NCBI RefSeq assembly: GCF_040115645.1
Contig: NW_027096075.1
Span: 124,001 to 188,000 of the forward strand
DNA: 64,000 nt
From: Euwallacea fornicatus
Taxonomy: Eukaryota; Arthropoda; Insecta; Coleoptera; Curculionidae
Reading direction: 5' to 3'
Shown one piece after another: positions 11,524 to 25,203 of the stretch. The position numbers were made by a program, and so were the translations under genes. Every line of letters starts with the position of its first letter. Positions within the stretch are counted from its first letter, which is position 1. Below the pieces are notes generated by a model that ran no database searches, had not been told where the DNA came from, and saw nothing but the letters and a program-made list of their open reading frames with translations.

Positions 11524-12869
11524 ATGCACAAACACACTTCTTTCGTGACTTTTCAAGTTTTGAACCACCGTAACTTCGGCAAATGAGCTCCAACTACCTT
11601 CAAAATTTGACCACAGAATCACCTCGACGAGCTCGTGAATATGACAAATAAGGCTTCAATGTATCTTGGTGAGTTTTCCAGAAAACGAGTGATTTATGTG
11701 CACAAACACACTTCTTTCGTGACTTTTCAAGATTTGAACCACCGTAACTTCGGCAAATGTGCTTCAAATTGCTTAAAAAATTGATCATAGAATCACCTCG
11801 TTGAGCTCTTCATCATGACTCATAAGGCTTCATTATATCTTGGTGAGTTTTCTAGAAAACGAGTAATTTATGTGCTCAAACATACTTCTTTCGTGACTTT
11901 TCAAGCTTTCAACCTCCGTAACTTCGGCAAATGAGCTCCAACTGCCTTCAAAATTTGACCACAGAATCACCTCGACGAGTAATTTAACACGACTTATAAG
12001 GCTTCATTGTATCTTGGTGAGTTTTCTAGAAAACGAGTAATTTATGTGCTCAAACACACATCTTTCGTGACCTTTCAAGATTTGAACCTCCGTAACTTCG
12101 GCAAATGAGCTTCAAATACCTTCAAAATTTGACCACAGAATCACCTCGACGAGCTCGTGAATATGACAAATAAGGCTTCATTGTATCTTGGTGAGTTTTC
12201 CAGAAAACGAGTAATTTATATGCACAAACACACTTCTTTCGTGACTTTTCAAGTTTTGAACCACCGTAACTTCGGCAAATGAGCTCCAACTACCTTCAAA
12301 ATTTGACCACAGAATCACCTCGACGAGCTCGTGAATATGACAAATAAGGCTTCAATGTATCTTGGTGAGTTTTCCAGAAAACGAGTGATTTATGTGCACA
12401 AACACACTTCTTTCGTGACTTTTCAAGATTTGAACCACCGTAACTTCGGCAAATGTGCTTCAAATTGCTTAAAAAATTGATCATAGAATCACCTCGTTGA
12501 GCTCTTCATCATGACTCATAAGGCTTCATTATATCTTGGTGAGTTTTCTAGAAAACGAGTAATTTATGTGCTCAAACATACTTCTTTCGTGACTTTTCAA
12601 GCTTTCAACCTCCGTAACTTCGGCAAATGAGCTCCAACTGCCTTCAAAATTTGACCACAGAATCACCTCGACGAGTAATTTAACACGACTTATAAGGCTT
12701 CATTGTATCTTGGTGAGTTTTCTAGAAAACGAGTAATTTATGTGCTCAAACACACATCTTTCTTGACCTTTCAAGATTTGAACCTCCGTAACTTCGGCAA
12801 ATGAGCTTCAAATACCTTCAAAATTTGACCACAGAATCACCTCGACGAGCTCGTGAATATGACAAATAA
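11474..12869. repeat. Four-monomer (696 bp) tandem duplication nested in block II
   Basis: Bases 11474-12173 recur at 12170-12869, marked by the tatatgcac subvariant of the F unit at 11524 and 12220. One difference between the two is tcgtgacc against tcttgacc at 12763. The same nested pair is present in copy 2 at about 25394-26789, including the tcttgacc change, so it was present before block II was duplicated. Confidence 0.82.
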
Positions 12870-14525
12870 GGCTTCAATGTATCTTGGTGAGTTTTCCAGA
12901 AAACGAGTGATTTATGTGCACAAACACACTTCTTTCGTGACTTTTCAAGATTTGAACCTCCGTAACTTCGGCAAATGTGCTTCAAATTGCTTAAAAAATT
13001 GATCATAGAATCACCTCGTTGAGCTCTTCATCATGACTCATAAGGCTTCATTATATCTTGGTGAGTTTTCTAGAAAACGAGTAATTTATGTGCTCAAACA
13101 CACATCTTTCGTGACTTTTCAAGATTTGAACCTCCGTAACTTCGGCAAATGTGCTTCAAATTGCTTAAAAAATTGATCATAGAATCACCTCGTTGAGCTC
13201 TTCATCATGACTCATAAGGCTTCATTTTATCTTCGTGAGTTTTCTAGAAAACGAGTAATTTATGTGCTCAAACATACTTCTTTCGTGACTTTTCAAGCTT
13301 TCAACCTCCGTAACTTCGGCAAATTAGCTCCAACTACCTTCAAAATTTGACCACAGAATCACCTCGACGAGTAATTTAACACGACTAATAAGGCTTCATT
13401 GTATCTTGGTGAGTTTTCCAGAAAAAGAGTAATTTATGTGCACAAACATACTTCTTTCGTGACTTTTCAAGTTTTGAACCTACGTAACTTCGGCAAATGA
13501 GCTCCAACTACCTTCAAAATTTGACCACAGAATCACCTCGACGAGTAATTTAACACGACTAATAAGGCTTCATTGTATCTTGGTGAGTTTTCCAGAAAAC
13601 GAGTAATTTATATGCACAAACATACTTCTTTCGTGACTTTTCAAGTTTTGAACCTCCGTAACTTCGGCAAATGAGCTCCAACTGCCTTCAAAATTTGACC
13701 ACAGAATCACCTCGACGAGTAATTTAACACGACTTATAAGGCTTCATTGTATCTTGGTGAGTTTTCTAGAAAACGAGTAATTTATGTGCTCAAACACACA
13801 TCTTTCGTGACCTTTCAAGATTTGAACCTCCGTAACTTCGGCAAATGAGCTTCAAATACCTTCAAAATTTGACCACAGAATCACCTCGACGAGCTCGTGA
13901 ATATGACAAATAAGGCTTCAATGTATCTTGGTGAGTTTTCCAGAAAACTAGTAATTTATGTGCACAAACATACTTCTTTCGTGACTTTTCAAGTTTTGAA
14001 CCTCCGTAACTTCGGCAAATGAGCTCCAACTGCCTTCAAAATTTGACCACAGAATCACCTCGACGAGTAATTTAACACGACTTATAAGGCTTCATTGTAT
14101 CTTGGTGAGTTTTCTAGAAAACGAGTAATTTATGTGCTCAAACACACATCTTTCGTGACTTTTCAAGATTTGAACCTCCGTAACTTCGGCAAATGTGCTT
14201 CAAATTGCTTAAAAAATTGATCATAGAATCACCTCGTTGAGCTCTTCATCATGACTCATAAGGCTTCATTATATCTTGGTGAGTTTTCTAGAAAACGAGT
14301 AATTTATGTGCTCAAACACACATCTTTCGTGACCTTTCAAGATTTGAACCTCCGTAACTTCGGCAAATGAGCTTCAAATACCTTCAAAATTTGACCACAG
14401 AATCACCTCGACGAGCTCGTGAATATGACAAATAAGGCTTCAATGTATCTTGGTGAGTTTTCCAGAAAACGAGTGATTTATGTGCACAAACACACTTCTT
14501 TCGTGACTTTTCAAGATTTGAACCA

Positions 14526-17500
14526 CCGTAACTTCGGCAAATGTGCTTCAAATTGCTTAAAAAATTGATCATAGAATCACCTCGTTGAGCTCTTCATCAT
14601 GACTCATAAGGCTTCATTATATCTTGGTGAGTTTTCTAGAAAACGAGTAATTTATGTGCTCAAACATACTTCTTTCGTGACTTTTCAAGCTTTCAACCTC
14701 CGTAACTTCGGCAAATGAGCTCCAACTGCCTTCAAAATTTGACCACAGAATCACCTCGACGAGTAATTTAACACGACTTATAAGGCTTCATTGTATCTTG
14801 GTGAGTTTTCTAGAAAACGAGTAATTTATGTGCTCAAACACACATCTTTCGTGACCTTTCAAGATTTGAACCTCCGTAACTTCGGCAAATGAGCTTCAAA
14901 TACCTTCAAAATTTGACCACAGAATCACCTCGACGAGTAATTTAACACGACTAATTAGGCTTCATTGTATCTTGGTGAGTTTTCCAGAAAAAGAGTAATT
15001 TATGTGCACAAACATACTTCTTTCGTGACTTTTCAAGTTTTGAACCTACGTAACTTCGTCAAATTAGCTCCAACTACCTTCAAAATTTGACCACAGAATC
15101 ACCTCGACGAGCTCTTTAACATGACAAATAAGGCTTCATTGTATCTTGGTGAGTTTTCCAGAAAACGAGTAATTTATGTGCACAAACACACTTCTTTCGT
15201 GACTTTTCAAGTTTTGAACCACCGTAACTTCGGCAAATGAGCTCCAACTACCTTCAAAATTTGACCACAGAATCACCTCGACGAGTAATTTAACACGACT
15301 AATAAGGCTTCATTATATCTTGGTGAGTTTTCTAGAAAACGAGTAATTTATGTGCTCAAACACACATCTTTCGTGACTTTTCAAGATTTGAACCTCCGTA
15401 ACTTCGGCAAATGTGCTTCAAATTGCTTAAAAAAGTGATCATAGAATCATCTCGTTGAGCTCTTCATCATGACTCATAAGGCTTCATTATATCTTGGTGA
15501 GTTTTCTAGAAAACGAGTAATTTATGTGCTCAAACATACTTCTTTCGTGACTTTTCAAGCTTTCAACCTCCGTAACTTCGGCAAATGAGCTCCAACTGCC
15601 TTCAAAATTTGACCACAGAATCACCTCGACGAGTAATTTAACACGACTTATAAGGCTTCATTGTATCTTGGTGAGTTTTCTAGAAAACGAGTAATTTATG
15701 TGCTCAAACACACATCTTTCGTGACCTTTCAAGATTTGAACCTCCGTAACTTCGGCAAATGAGCTTCAAATACCTTCAAAATTTGACCACAGAATCACCT
15801 CGACGAGCTCGTGAATATGACAAATAAGGCTTCAATGTATCTTGGTGAGTTTTCCAGAAAACGAGTGATTTATGTGCACAAACACACTTCTTTCGTGACT
15901 TTTCAAGATTTGAACCTCCGTAACTTCGGCAAATGTGCTTCAAATTGCTTAAAAAATTGATCATAGAATCACCTCGTTGAGCTCTTCATCATGACTCATA
16001 AGGCTTCATTATATCTTGGTGAGTTTTCTAGAAAACGAGTAATTTATGTGCTCAAACATACTTCTTTCGTGACTTTTCAAGCTTTCAACCTCCGTAACTT
16101 CGGCAAATGAGCTCCAACTGCCTTCAAAATTTGACCACAGAATCACCTCGACGAGTAATTTAACACGACTTATAAGGCTTCATTGTATCTTGGTGAGTTT
16201 TCTAGAAAACGAGTAATTTATGTGCTCAAACACACATCTTTCGTGACCTTTCAAGATTTGAACCTCCGTAACTTCGGCAAATGAGCTTCAAATACCTTCA
16301 AAATTTGACCACAGAATCACCTCGACGAGTAATTTAACACGACTAATTAGGCTTCATTGTATCTTGGTGAGTTTTCCAGAAAAAGAGTAATTTATGTGCA
16401 CAAACATACTTCTTTCGTGACTTTTCAAGTTTTGAACCTACGTAACTTCGTCAAATTAGCTCCAACTACCTTCAAAATTTGACCACAGAATCACCTCGAC
16501 GAGCTCTTTAACATGACAAATAAGGCTTCATTGTATCTTGGTGAGTTTTCCAGAAAACGAGTAATTTATGTGCACAAACACACTTCTTTCGTGACTTTTC
16601 AAGTTTTGAACCACCGTAACTTCGGCAAATGAGCTCCAACTACCTTCAAAATTTGACCACAGAATCACCTCGACGAGTAATTTAACACGACTAATAAGGC
16701 TTCATTATATCTTGGTGAGTTTTCTAGAAAACGAGTAATTTATGTGCTCAAACACACATCTTTCGTGACTTTTCAAGATTTGAACCTCCGTAACTTCGGC
16801 AAATGTGCTTCAAATTGCTTAAAAAAGTGATCATAGAATCATCTCGTTGAGCTCTTCATCATGACTCATAAGGCTTCATTATATCTTGGTGAGTTTTCTA
16901 GAAAACGAGTAATTTATGTGCTCAAACATACTTCTTTCGTGACTTTTCAAGCTTTCAACCTCCGTAACTTCGGCAAATGAGCTCCAACTGCCTTCAAAAT
17001 TTGACCACAGAATCACCTCGACGAGTAATTTAACACGACTTATAAGGCTTCATTGTATCTTGGTGAGTTTTCTAGAAAACGAGTAATTTATGTGCTCAAA
17101 CACACATCTTTCGTGACCTTTCAAGATTTGAACCTCCGTAACTTCGGCAAATGAGCTTCAAATACCTTCAAAATTTGACCACAGAATCACCTCGACGAGC
17201 TCGTGAATATGACAAATAAGGCTTCAATGTATCTTGGTGAGTTTTCCAGAAAACGAGTGATTTATGTGCACAAACACACTTCTTTCGTGACTTTTCAAGA
17301 TTTGAACCTCCGTAACTTCGGCAAATGTGCTTCAAATTGCTTAAAAAATTGATCATAGAATCACCTCGTTGAGCTCTTCATCATGACTCATAAGGCTTCA
17401 TTATATCTTGGTGAGTTTTCTAGAAAACGAGTAATTTATGTGCTCAAACATACTTCTTTCGTGACTTTTCAAGCTTTCAACCTCCGTAACTTCGGCAAAT
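14526..17500. repeat. Eight-monomer (1392 bp) tandem duplication within block II copy 1
   Basis: Bases 14526-16108 recur at 15918-17500 with no mismatch seen, including the rare aaaaaagtgatc/atctcg tail at about 15431 and 16823 and the E unit with gtc for ggc. Copy 2 of block II has only one such unit (the marker appears once, at about 29351). This exactly accounts for the 1392-bp length difference between copies 1 and 2. Confidence 0.87.
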
Positions 17501-20394
17501 TAGCTCCAACTACCTTCAAAATTTGACCACAGAATCACCTCGACGAGTAATTTAACACGACTAATAAGGCTTCATTGTATCTTGGTGAGTTTTCTAGAAA
17601 ACGAGTAATTTATGTGCACAAACATACTTCTTTCGTGACTTTTCAAGTTTTGAACCTACGTAACTTCGGCAAATTAGCTCCAACTACCTTCAAAATTTGA
17701 CCACAGAATCACCTCGACGAGCTCTTTAACATGACAAATAAGGCTTCATTGTATCTTGGTGAGTTTTCCAGAAAACGAGTAATTTATGTGCACAAACACA
17801 CTTCTTTCGTGACTTTTCAAGTTTTGAACCACCGTAACTTCGGCAAATGAGCTCCAACTACCTTCAAAATTTGACCACAGAATCACCTCGACGAGCTCTT
17901 TAACATGACAAATAAGGCTTCATTGTATCTTGGTGAGTTTTCCAGAAAACGAGTAATTTATGTGCACAAACACACTTCTTTCGTGACTTTTCAAGTTTTG
18001 AACCTCCGTAACTTCGGCAAATGAGCTCCAACTGCCTTCAAAATTTGACCACAGAATCACCTCGACGAGTAATTTAACACGACTTATAAGGCTTCATTGT
18101 ATCTTGGTGAGTTTTCTAGAAAACGAGTAATTTATGTGCTCAAACACACATCTTTCGTGACCTTTCAAGATTTGAACCTCCGTAACTTCGGCAAATGAGC
18201 TTCAAATACCTTCAAAATTTGACCACAGAATCACCTCGACGAGTAATTTAACACGACTAATTAGGCTTCATTGTATCTTGGTGAGTTTTCCAGAAAAAGA
18301 GTAATTTATGTGCACAAACATACTTCTTTCGTGACTTTTCAAGTTTTGAACCTACGTAACTTCGTCAAATTAGCTCCAACTACCTTCAAAATTTGACCAC
18401 AGAATCACCTCGACGAGCTCTTTAACATGACAAATAAGGCTTCATTGTATCTTGGTGAGTTTTCCAGAAAACGAGTAATTTATGTGCACAAACACACTTC
18501 TTTCGTGACTTTTCAAGTTTTGAACCACCGTAACTTCGGCAAATGAGCTCCAACTACCTTCAAAATTTGACCACAGAATCACCTCGACGAGTAATTTAAC
18601 ACGACTAATAAGGCTTCATTGTATCTTGGTGAGTTTTCTAGAAAACGAGTAATTTATGTGCTCAAACACACATCTTTCGTGACTTTTCAAGATTTGAACC
18701 TCCGTAACTTCGGCAAATGTGCTTCAAATTGCTTAAAAAATTGATCATAGAATCACCTCGACGAGTAATTTAACACGACTTATAAGGCTTCATTGTATCT
18801 TGGTGAGTTTTCTAGAAAACGAGTAATTTATGTGCTCAAACACACATCTTTCGTGACCTTTCAAGATTTGAACCTCCGTAACTTCGGCAAATGAGCTTCA
18901 AATACCTTCAAAATTTGACCACAGAATCACCTCGACGAGCTCGTGAATATGACAAATAAGGCTTCAATGTATCTTGGTGAGTTTTCCAGAAAACGAGTGA
19001 TTTATGTGCACAAACACACTTCTTTCGTGACTTTTCAAGATTTGAACCTCCGTAACTTCGGCAAATGTGCTTCAAATTGCTTAAAAAATTGATCATAGAA
19101 TCACCTCGTTGAGCTCTTCATCATGACTCATAAGGCTTCATTATATCTTGGTGAGTTTTCTAGAAAACGAGTAATTTATGTGCTCAAACACACATCTTTC
19201 GTGACTTTTCAAGATTTGAACCTCCGTAACTTCGGCAAATGTGCTTCAAATTGCTTAAAAAATTGATCATAGAATCACCTCGTTGAGCTCTTCATCATGA
19301 CTCATAAGGCTTCATTATATCTTGGTGAGTTTTCTAGAAAACGAGTAATTTATGTGCTCAAACATACTTCTTTCGTGACTTTTCAAGCTTTCAACCTCCG
19401 TAACTTCGGCAAATGAGCTCCAACTGCCTTCAAAATTTGACCACAGAATCACCTCGACGAGTAATTTAACACGACTTATAAGGCTTCATTGTATCATGGT
19501 GAGTTTTCTAGAAAACGAGTAATTTATGTGCTCAAACACACATCTTTCGTGACCTTTCAAGATTTGAACCTCCGTAACTTCGGCAAATGAGCTTCAAATA
19601 CCTTCAAAATTTGACCACAGAATCACCTCGACGAGCTCGTGAATATGACAAATAAGGCTTCAATGTATCTTGGTGAGTTTTCCAGAAAACGAGTAATTTA
19701 TGTGCACAAACATACTTCTTTCGTGACTTTTCAAGTTTTGAACCTCCGTAACTTCGGCAAATGAGCTCCAACTGCCTTCAAAATTTGACCACAGAATCAC
19801 CTCGACGAGTAATTTAACACGACTTATAAGGCTTCATTGTATCTTGGTGAGTTTTCTAGAAAACGAGTAATTTATGTGCTCAAACACACATCTTTCGTGA
19901 CTTTTCAAGATTTGAACCTCCGTAACTTCGGCAAATGTGCTTCAAATTGCTTAAAAAATTGATCATAGAATCACCTCGTTGAGCTCTTCATCATGACTCA
20001 TAAGGCTTCATTATATCTTGGTGAGTTTTTTAGAAAACGAGTAATTTATGTGCTCAAACACACATCTTTCGTGACCTTTCAAGATTTGAACCTCCGTAAC
20101 TTCGGCAAATGAGCTTCAAATACCTTCAAAATTTGACCACAGAATCACCTCGACGAGCTCGTGAATATGACAAATAAGGCTTCAATGTATCTTGGTGAGT
20201 TTTCCAGAAAACGAGTGATTTATGTGCACAAACACACTTCTTTCGTGACTTTTCAAGATTTGAACCTCCGTAACTTCGGCAAATGTGCTTCAAATTGCTT
20301 AAAAAATTGATCATAGAATCACCTCGTTGAGCTCTTCATCATGACTCATAAGGCTTCATTATATCTTGGTGAGTTTTCTAGAAAACGAGTAATT

Positions 20395-20871
20395 TATGTG
20401 CTCAAACACACATCTTTCGTGAATTTTCAAGCTTTGAACGTCCGTAACTTCGGCAAATGAGCTCCAAATAGCTTCAAAATTTTACCACAGAATCATCTCG
20501 ACGAGCACTTTAACACGACTAATAAGGCTTCATTGTATCTTGGTGAGTTTTCTAGAAAACGAGTAATTTATGTGCTCAAGCACACATCTTTCGTGACTTT
20601 TCAAGATTTGAACCTCCGTAACTTCGGCAAATGAGCTGCAACTACCTTCAAAATTTGACCACAGAATCATCTCAACGAGCTCTTTAACACGACTAAGAAG
20701 GCTTCATTATATCTTGGTGAGTTTTCTAGAAAACGAGTAATTTATGTGCTCAAACACACATCTTTCGTGACTTTTCAAGCTTTGAACCTCCGTAACTTCG
20801 GCAAATGAGCTGCAACTACCTTCAAAATTTGACCACAGAATCATCTCAACGAGCTCTTTAACACGACTAAG
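20395..20871. repeat. Divergent satellite patch inside block II copy 1
   Basis: Three successive units here carry variants unlike the rest of block II: gaattttcaagctttgaac followed by gtccg, gagctccaaatagcttc, ttttaccacagaatcatctc, gagcactttaac, a gctcaagcac change, gagctgcaac and gactaagaagg. The patch is repeated in copy 2 (about 32923-33399). Parts of it reappear at about 46843, 52413 and from 49 kb on, where this subfamily is common. It looks like a patch of the right-hand subfamily embedded in the left-hand array. Confidence 0.78.
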
Positions 20872-23800
20872 AAGGCTTCATTATATCTTGGTGAGTTTTC
20901 TAGAAAACGAGTAATTTATGTGCTCAAACATACTTCTTTCGTGACTTTTCAAGCTTTCAACCTCCGTAACTTCGGCAAATGAGCTCCAACTGCCTTCAAA
21001 ATTTGACCACAGAATCACCTCGACGAGTAATTTAACACGACTTATAAGGCTTCATTGTATCTTGGTGAGTTTTCTAGAAAACGAGTAATTTATGTGCTCA
21101 AACACACATCTTTCGTGACCTTTCAAGATTTGAACCTCCGTAACTTCGGCAAATGAGCTTCAAATACCTTCAAAATTTGACCACAGAATCACCTCGACGA
21201 GTAATTTAACACGACTAATTAGGCTTCATTGTATCTTGGTGAGTTTTCCAGAAAAAGAGTAATTTATGTGCACAAACATACTTCTTTCGTGACTTTTCAA
21301 GTTTTGAACCTACGTAACTTCGTCAAATTAGCTCCAACTACCTTCAAAATTTGACCACAGAATCACCTCGACGAGCTCTTTAACATGACAAATAAGGCTT
21401 CATTGTATCTTGGTGAGTTTTCCAGAAAACGAGTAATTTATGTGCACAAACACACTTCTTTCGTGACTTTTCAAGTTTTGAACCACCGTAACTTCGGCAA
21501 ATGAGCTCCAACTACCTTCAAAATTTGACCACAGAATCACCTCGACGAGCTCTTTAACATGACAAATAAGGCTTCATTGTATCTTGGTGAGTTTTCCAGA
21601 AAACGAGTGATTTATGTGCACAAACACACTTCTTTCGTGACTTTTCAAGATTTGAACCTCCGTAACTTCGGCAAATGTGCTTCAAATTGCTTAAAAAATT
21701 GATCATAGAATCACCTCGTTGAGCTCTTCATCATGACTCATAAGGCTTCATTATATCTTGGTGAGTTTTCTAGAAAACGAGTAATTTATGTGCTCAAACA
21801 CACATCTTTCGTGACTTTTCAAGATTTGAACCTCCGTAACTTCGGCAAATGTGCTTCAAATTGCTTAAAAAATTGATCATAGAATCACCTCGTTGAGCTC
21901 TTCATCATGACTCATAAGGCTTCATTATATCTTGGTGAGTTTTCTAGAAAACGAGTAATTTATGTGCTCAAACATACTTCTTTCGTGACTTTTCAAGCTT
22001 TCAACCTCCGTAACTTCGGCAAATGAGCTCCAACTGCCTTCAAAATTTGACCACAGAATCACCTCGACGAGTAATTTAACACGACTTATAAGGCTTCATT
22101 GTATCTTGGTGAGTTTTCTAGAAAACGAGTAATTTATGTGCTCAAACACACATCTTTCGTGACCTTTCAAGATTTGAACCTCCGTAACTTCGGCAAATGA
22201 GCTTCAAATACCTTCAAAATTTGACCACAGAATCACCTCGACGAGCTCGTGAATATGACAAATAAGGCTTCAATGTATCTTGGTGAGTTTTCCAGAAAAC
22301 GAGTAATTTATGTGCACAAACATACTTCTTTCGTGACTTTTCAAGATTTGAACCTCCGTAACTTCGGCAAATGAGCTTCAAATACCTTCAAAATTTGACC
22401 ACAGAATCACCTCGACGAGCTCGTGAATATGACAAATAAGGCTTCAATGTATCTTGGTGAGTTTTCCAGAAAACGAGTAATTTATGTGCACAAACATACT
22501 TCTTTCGTGACTTTTCAAGTTTTGAACCTCCGTAACTTCGGCAAATGAGCTCCAACTGCCTTCAAAATTTGACCACAGAATCACCTCGACGAGTAATTTA
22601 ACACGACTTATAAGGCTTCATTGTATCTTGGTGAGTTTTCTAGAAAACGAGTAATTTATGTGCTCAAACACACATCTTTCGTGACTTTTCAAGATTTGAA
22701 CCTCCGTAACTTCGGCAAATGTGCTTCAAATTGCTTAAAAAATTGATCATAGAATCACCTCGTTGAGCTCTTCATCATGACTCATAAGGCTTCATTATAT
22801 CTTGGTGAGTTTTTTAGAAAACGAGTAATTTATGTGCTCAAACACACATCTTTCGTGACCTTTCAAGATTTGAACCTCCGTAACTTCGGCAAATGAGCTT
22901 CAAATACCTTCAAAATTTGACCACAGAATCACCTCGACGAGCTCGTGAATATGACAAATAAGGCTTCAATGTATCTTGGTGAGTTTTCCAGAAAACGAGT
23001 GATTTATGTGCACAAACACACTTCTTTCGTGACTTTTCAAGATTTGAACCTCCGTAACTTCGGCAAATGTGCTTCAAATTGCTTAAAAAATTGATCATAG
23101 AATCACCTCGTTGAGCTCTTCATCATGACTCATAAGGCTTCATTATATCTTGGTGAGTTTTCTAGAAAACGAGTAATTTATGTGCTCAAACATACTTCTT
23201 TCGTGACTTTTCAAGCTTTCAACCTCCGTAACTTCGGCAAATGAGCTCCAACTGCCTTCAAAATTTGACCACAGAATCACCTCGACGAGTAATTTAACAC
23301 GACTTATAAGGCTTCATTGTATCTTGGTGAGTTTTCTAGAAAACGAGTAATTTATGTGCTCAAACACACATCTTTCGTGACCTTTCAAGATTTGAACCTC
23401 CGTAACTTCGGCAAATGAGCTTCAAATACCTTCAAAATTTGACCACAGAATCACCTCGACGAGTAATTTAACACGACTAATTAGGCTTCATTGTATCTTG
23501 GTGAGTTTTCCAGAAAAAGAGTAATTTATGTGCACAAACATACTTCTTTCGTGACTTTTCAAGTTTTGAACCTACGTAACTTCGTCAAATTAGCTCCAAC
23601 TACCTTCAAAATTTGACCACAGAATCACCTCGACGAGCTCTTTAACATGACAAATAAGGCTTCATTGTATCTTGGTGAGTTTTCCAGAAAACGAGTAATT
23701 TATGTGCACAAACACACTTCTTTCGTGACTTTTCAAGTTTTGAACCACCGTAACTTCGGCAAATGAGCTCCAACTACCTTCAAAATTTGACCACAGAATC

Positions 23801-24113
23801 ACCTCGACGAGTAATTTAACACGACTAATAAGGCTTCATTGTATCTTGGTGAGTTTTCTAGAAAACGAGTAATTTATGTGCTCAAACACACATCTTTCGT
23901 GACTTTTCAAGATTTGAACCTCCGTAACTTCGGCAAATGTGCTTCAAATTGCTTAAAAAATTGATCATAGAATCACCTCGTTGAGCTCTTCATCATGACT
24001 CATAAGGCTTCATTATATCTTGGTGAGTTTTCTAGAAAACGAGTAATTTATGTGCTCAAACACACATCTTTCGTGACCTTTCAAGATTTGAACCTCCGTA
24101 ACTTCGGCAAATG

Positions 24114-25203
24114 AGCTCCAACTACCTTCAAAATTTGACCACAGAATCACCTCGACGAGCTCTTTAACATGACAAATAAGGCTTCATTGTATCTTGGTGA
24201 GTTTTCTAGAAAACGAGTAATTTATGTGCACAAACATACTTCTTTCGTGACTTTTCAAGTTTTGAACCTACGTAACTTCGGCAAATGAGCTTCAAATACC
24301 TTCAAAATTTGACCACAGAATCACCTCGACGAGCTCGTGAATATGACAAATAAGGCTTCAATGTATCTTGGTGAGTTTTCCACAAAACGAGTGATTTATG
24401 TGCACAAACACACTTCTTTCGTGACTTTTCAAGATTTGAACCTCCGTAACTGCGGCAAATGTGCTTCAAATTGCTTAAAAAATTGATCATAGAATCACCT
24501 CGTTGAGCTCTTCATCATGACTCATAAGGCTTCATTATATCTTGGTGAGTTTTCTAGAAAACGAGTAATTTATGTGCTCAAACATACTTCTTTCGTGACT
24601 TTTCAAGCTTTCAACCTCCGTAACTTCGGCAAATTAGCTCCAACTACCTTCAAAATTTGACCACAGAATCACCTCGACGAGCTCTTTAACATGACAAATA
24701 AGGCTTCATTGTATCTTGGTGAGTTTTCTAGAAAACGAGTAATTTATGTGCACAAACATACTTCTTTCGTGACTTTTCAAGTTTTGAACCTACGTAACTT
24801 CGGCAAATGAGCTTCAAATACCTTCAAAATTTGACCACAGAATCACCTCGACGAGCTCGTGAATATGACAAATAAGGCTTCAATGTATCTTGGTGAGTTT
24901 TCCACAAAACGAGTGATTTATGTGCACAAACACACTTCTTTCGTGACTTTTCAAGATTTGAACCTCCGTAACTGCGGCAAATGTGCTTCAAATTGCTTAA
25001 AAAATTGATCATAGAATCACCTCGTTGAGCTCTTCATCATGACTCATAAGGCTTCATTATATCTTGGTGAGTTTTCTAGAAAACGAGTAATTTATGTGCT
25101 CAAACATACTTCTTTCGTGACTTTTCAAGCTTTCAACCTCCGTAACTTCGGCAAATTAGCTCCAACTACCTTCAAAATTTGACCACAGAATCACCTCGAC
25201 GAG
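24114..25203. repeat. Three-monomer (522 bp) tandem duplication at the block II junction
   Basis: Bases 24114-24681 recur at 24636-25203, both carrying the ccacaaaac C unit and the rare actgcgg variant (24452 and 24973). The junction between the two block II copies (24286/24793) lies inside this duplication. It may record the exchange that created the large duplication, or a later local event at the same place. Confidence 0.82.

Larger units (their letters stand above)
10873..24286. repeat. Large duplicated block II, copy 1 (13.4 kb)
   Basis: This block matches 24793-36814. At its left the offset is 13,920 bp (80 monomers) and at its right 12,528 bp (72 monomers). The copies share rare private variants at the expected places: tcttgacc at 12763/26683, ttttatcttcgtg at about 13226/27146, aaaactagtaat at about 13947/27867, aaaaaagtgatc at about 15431/29351, gtatcatgg at 19495/32023, and gttttttagaaaac at about 20030/32558. 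I saw no mismatch in the lines I compared. Copy 1 has eight monomers more than copy 2. The left edge is where caagatttgaacctcc (10862-10872) gives way from a different partner sequence. Confidence 0.9.
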
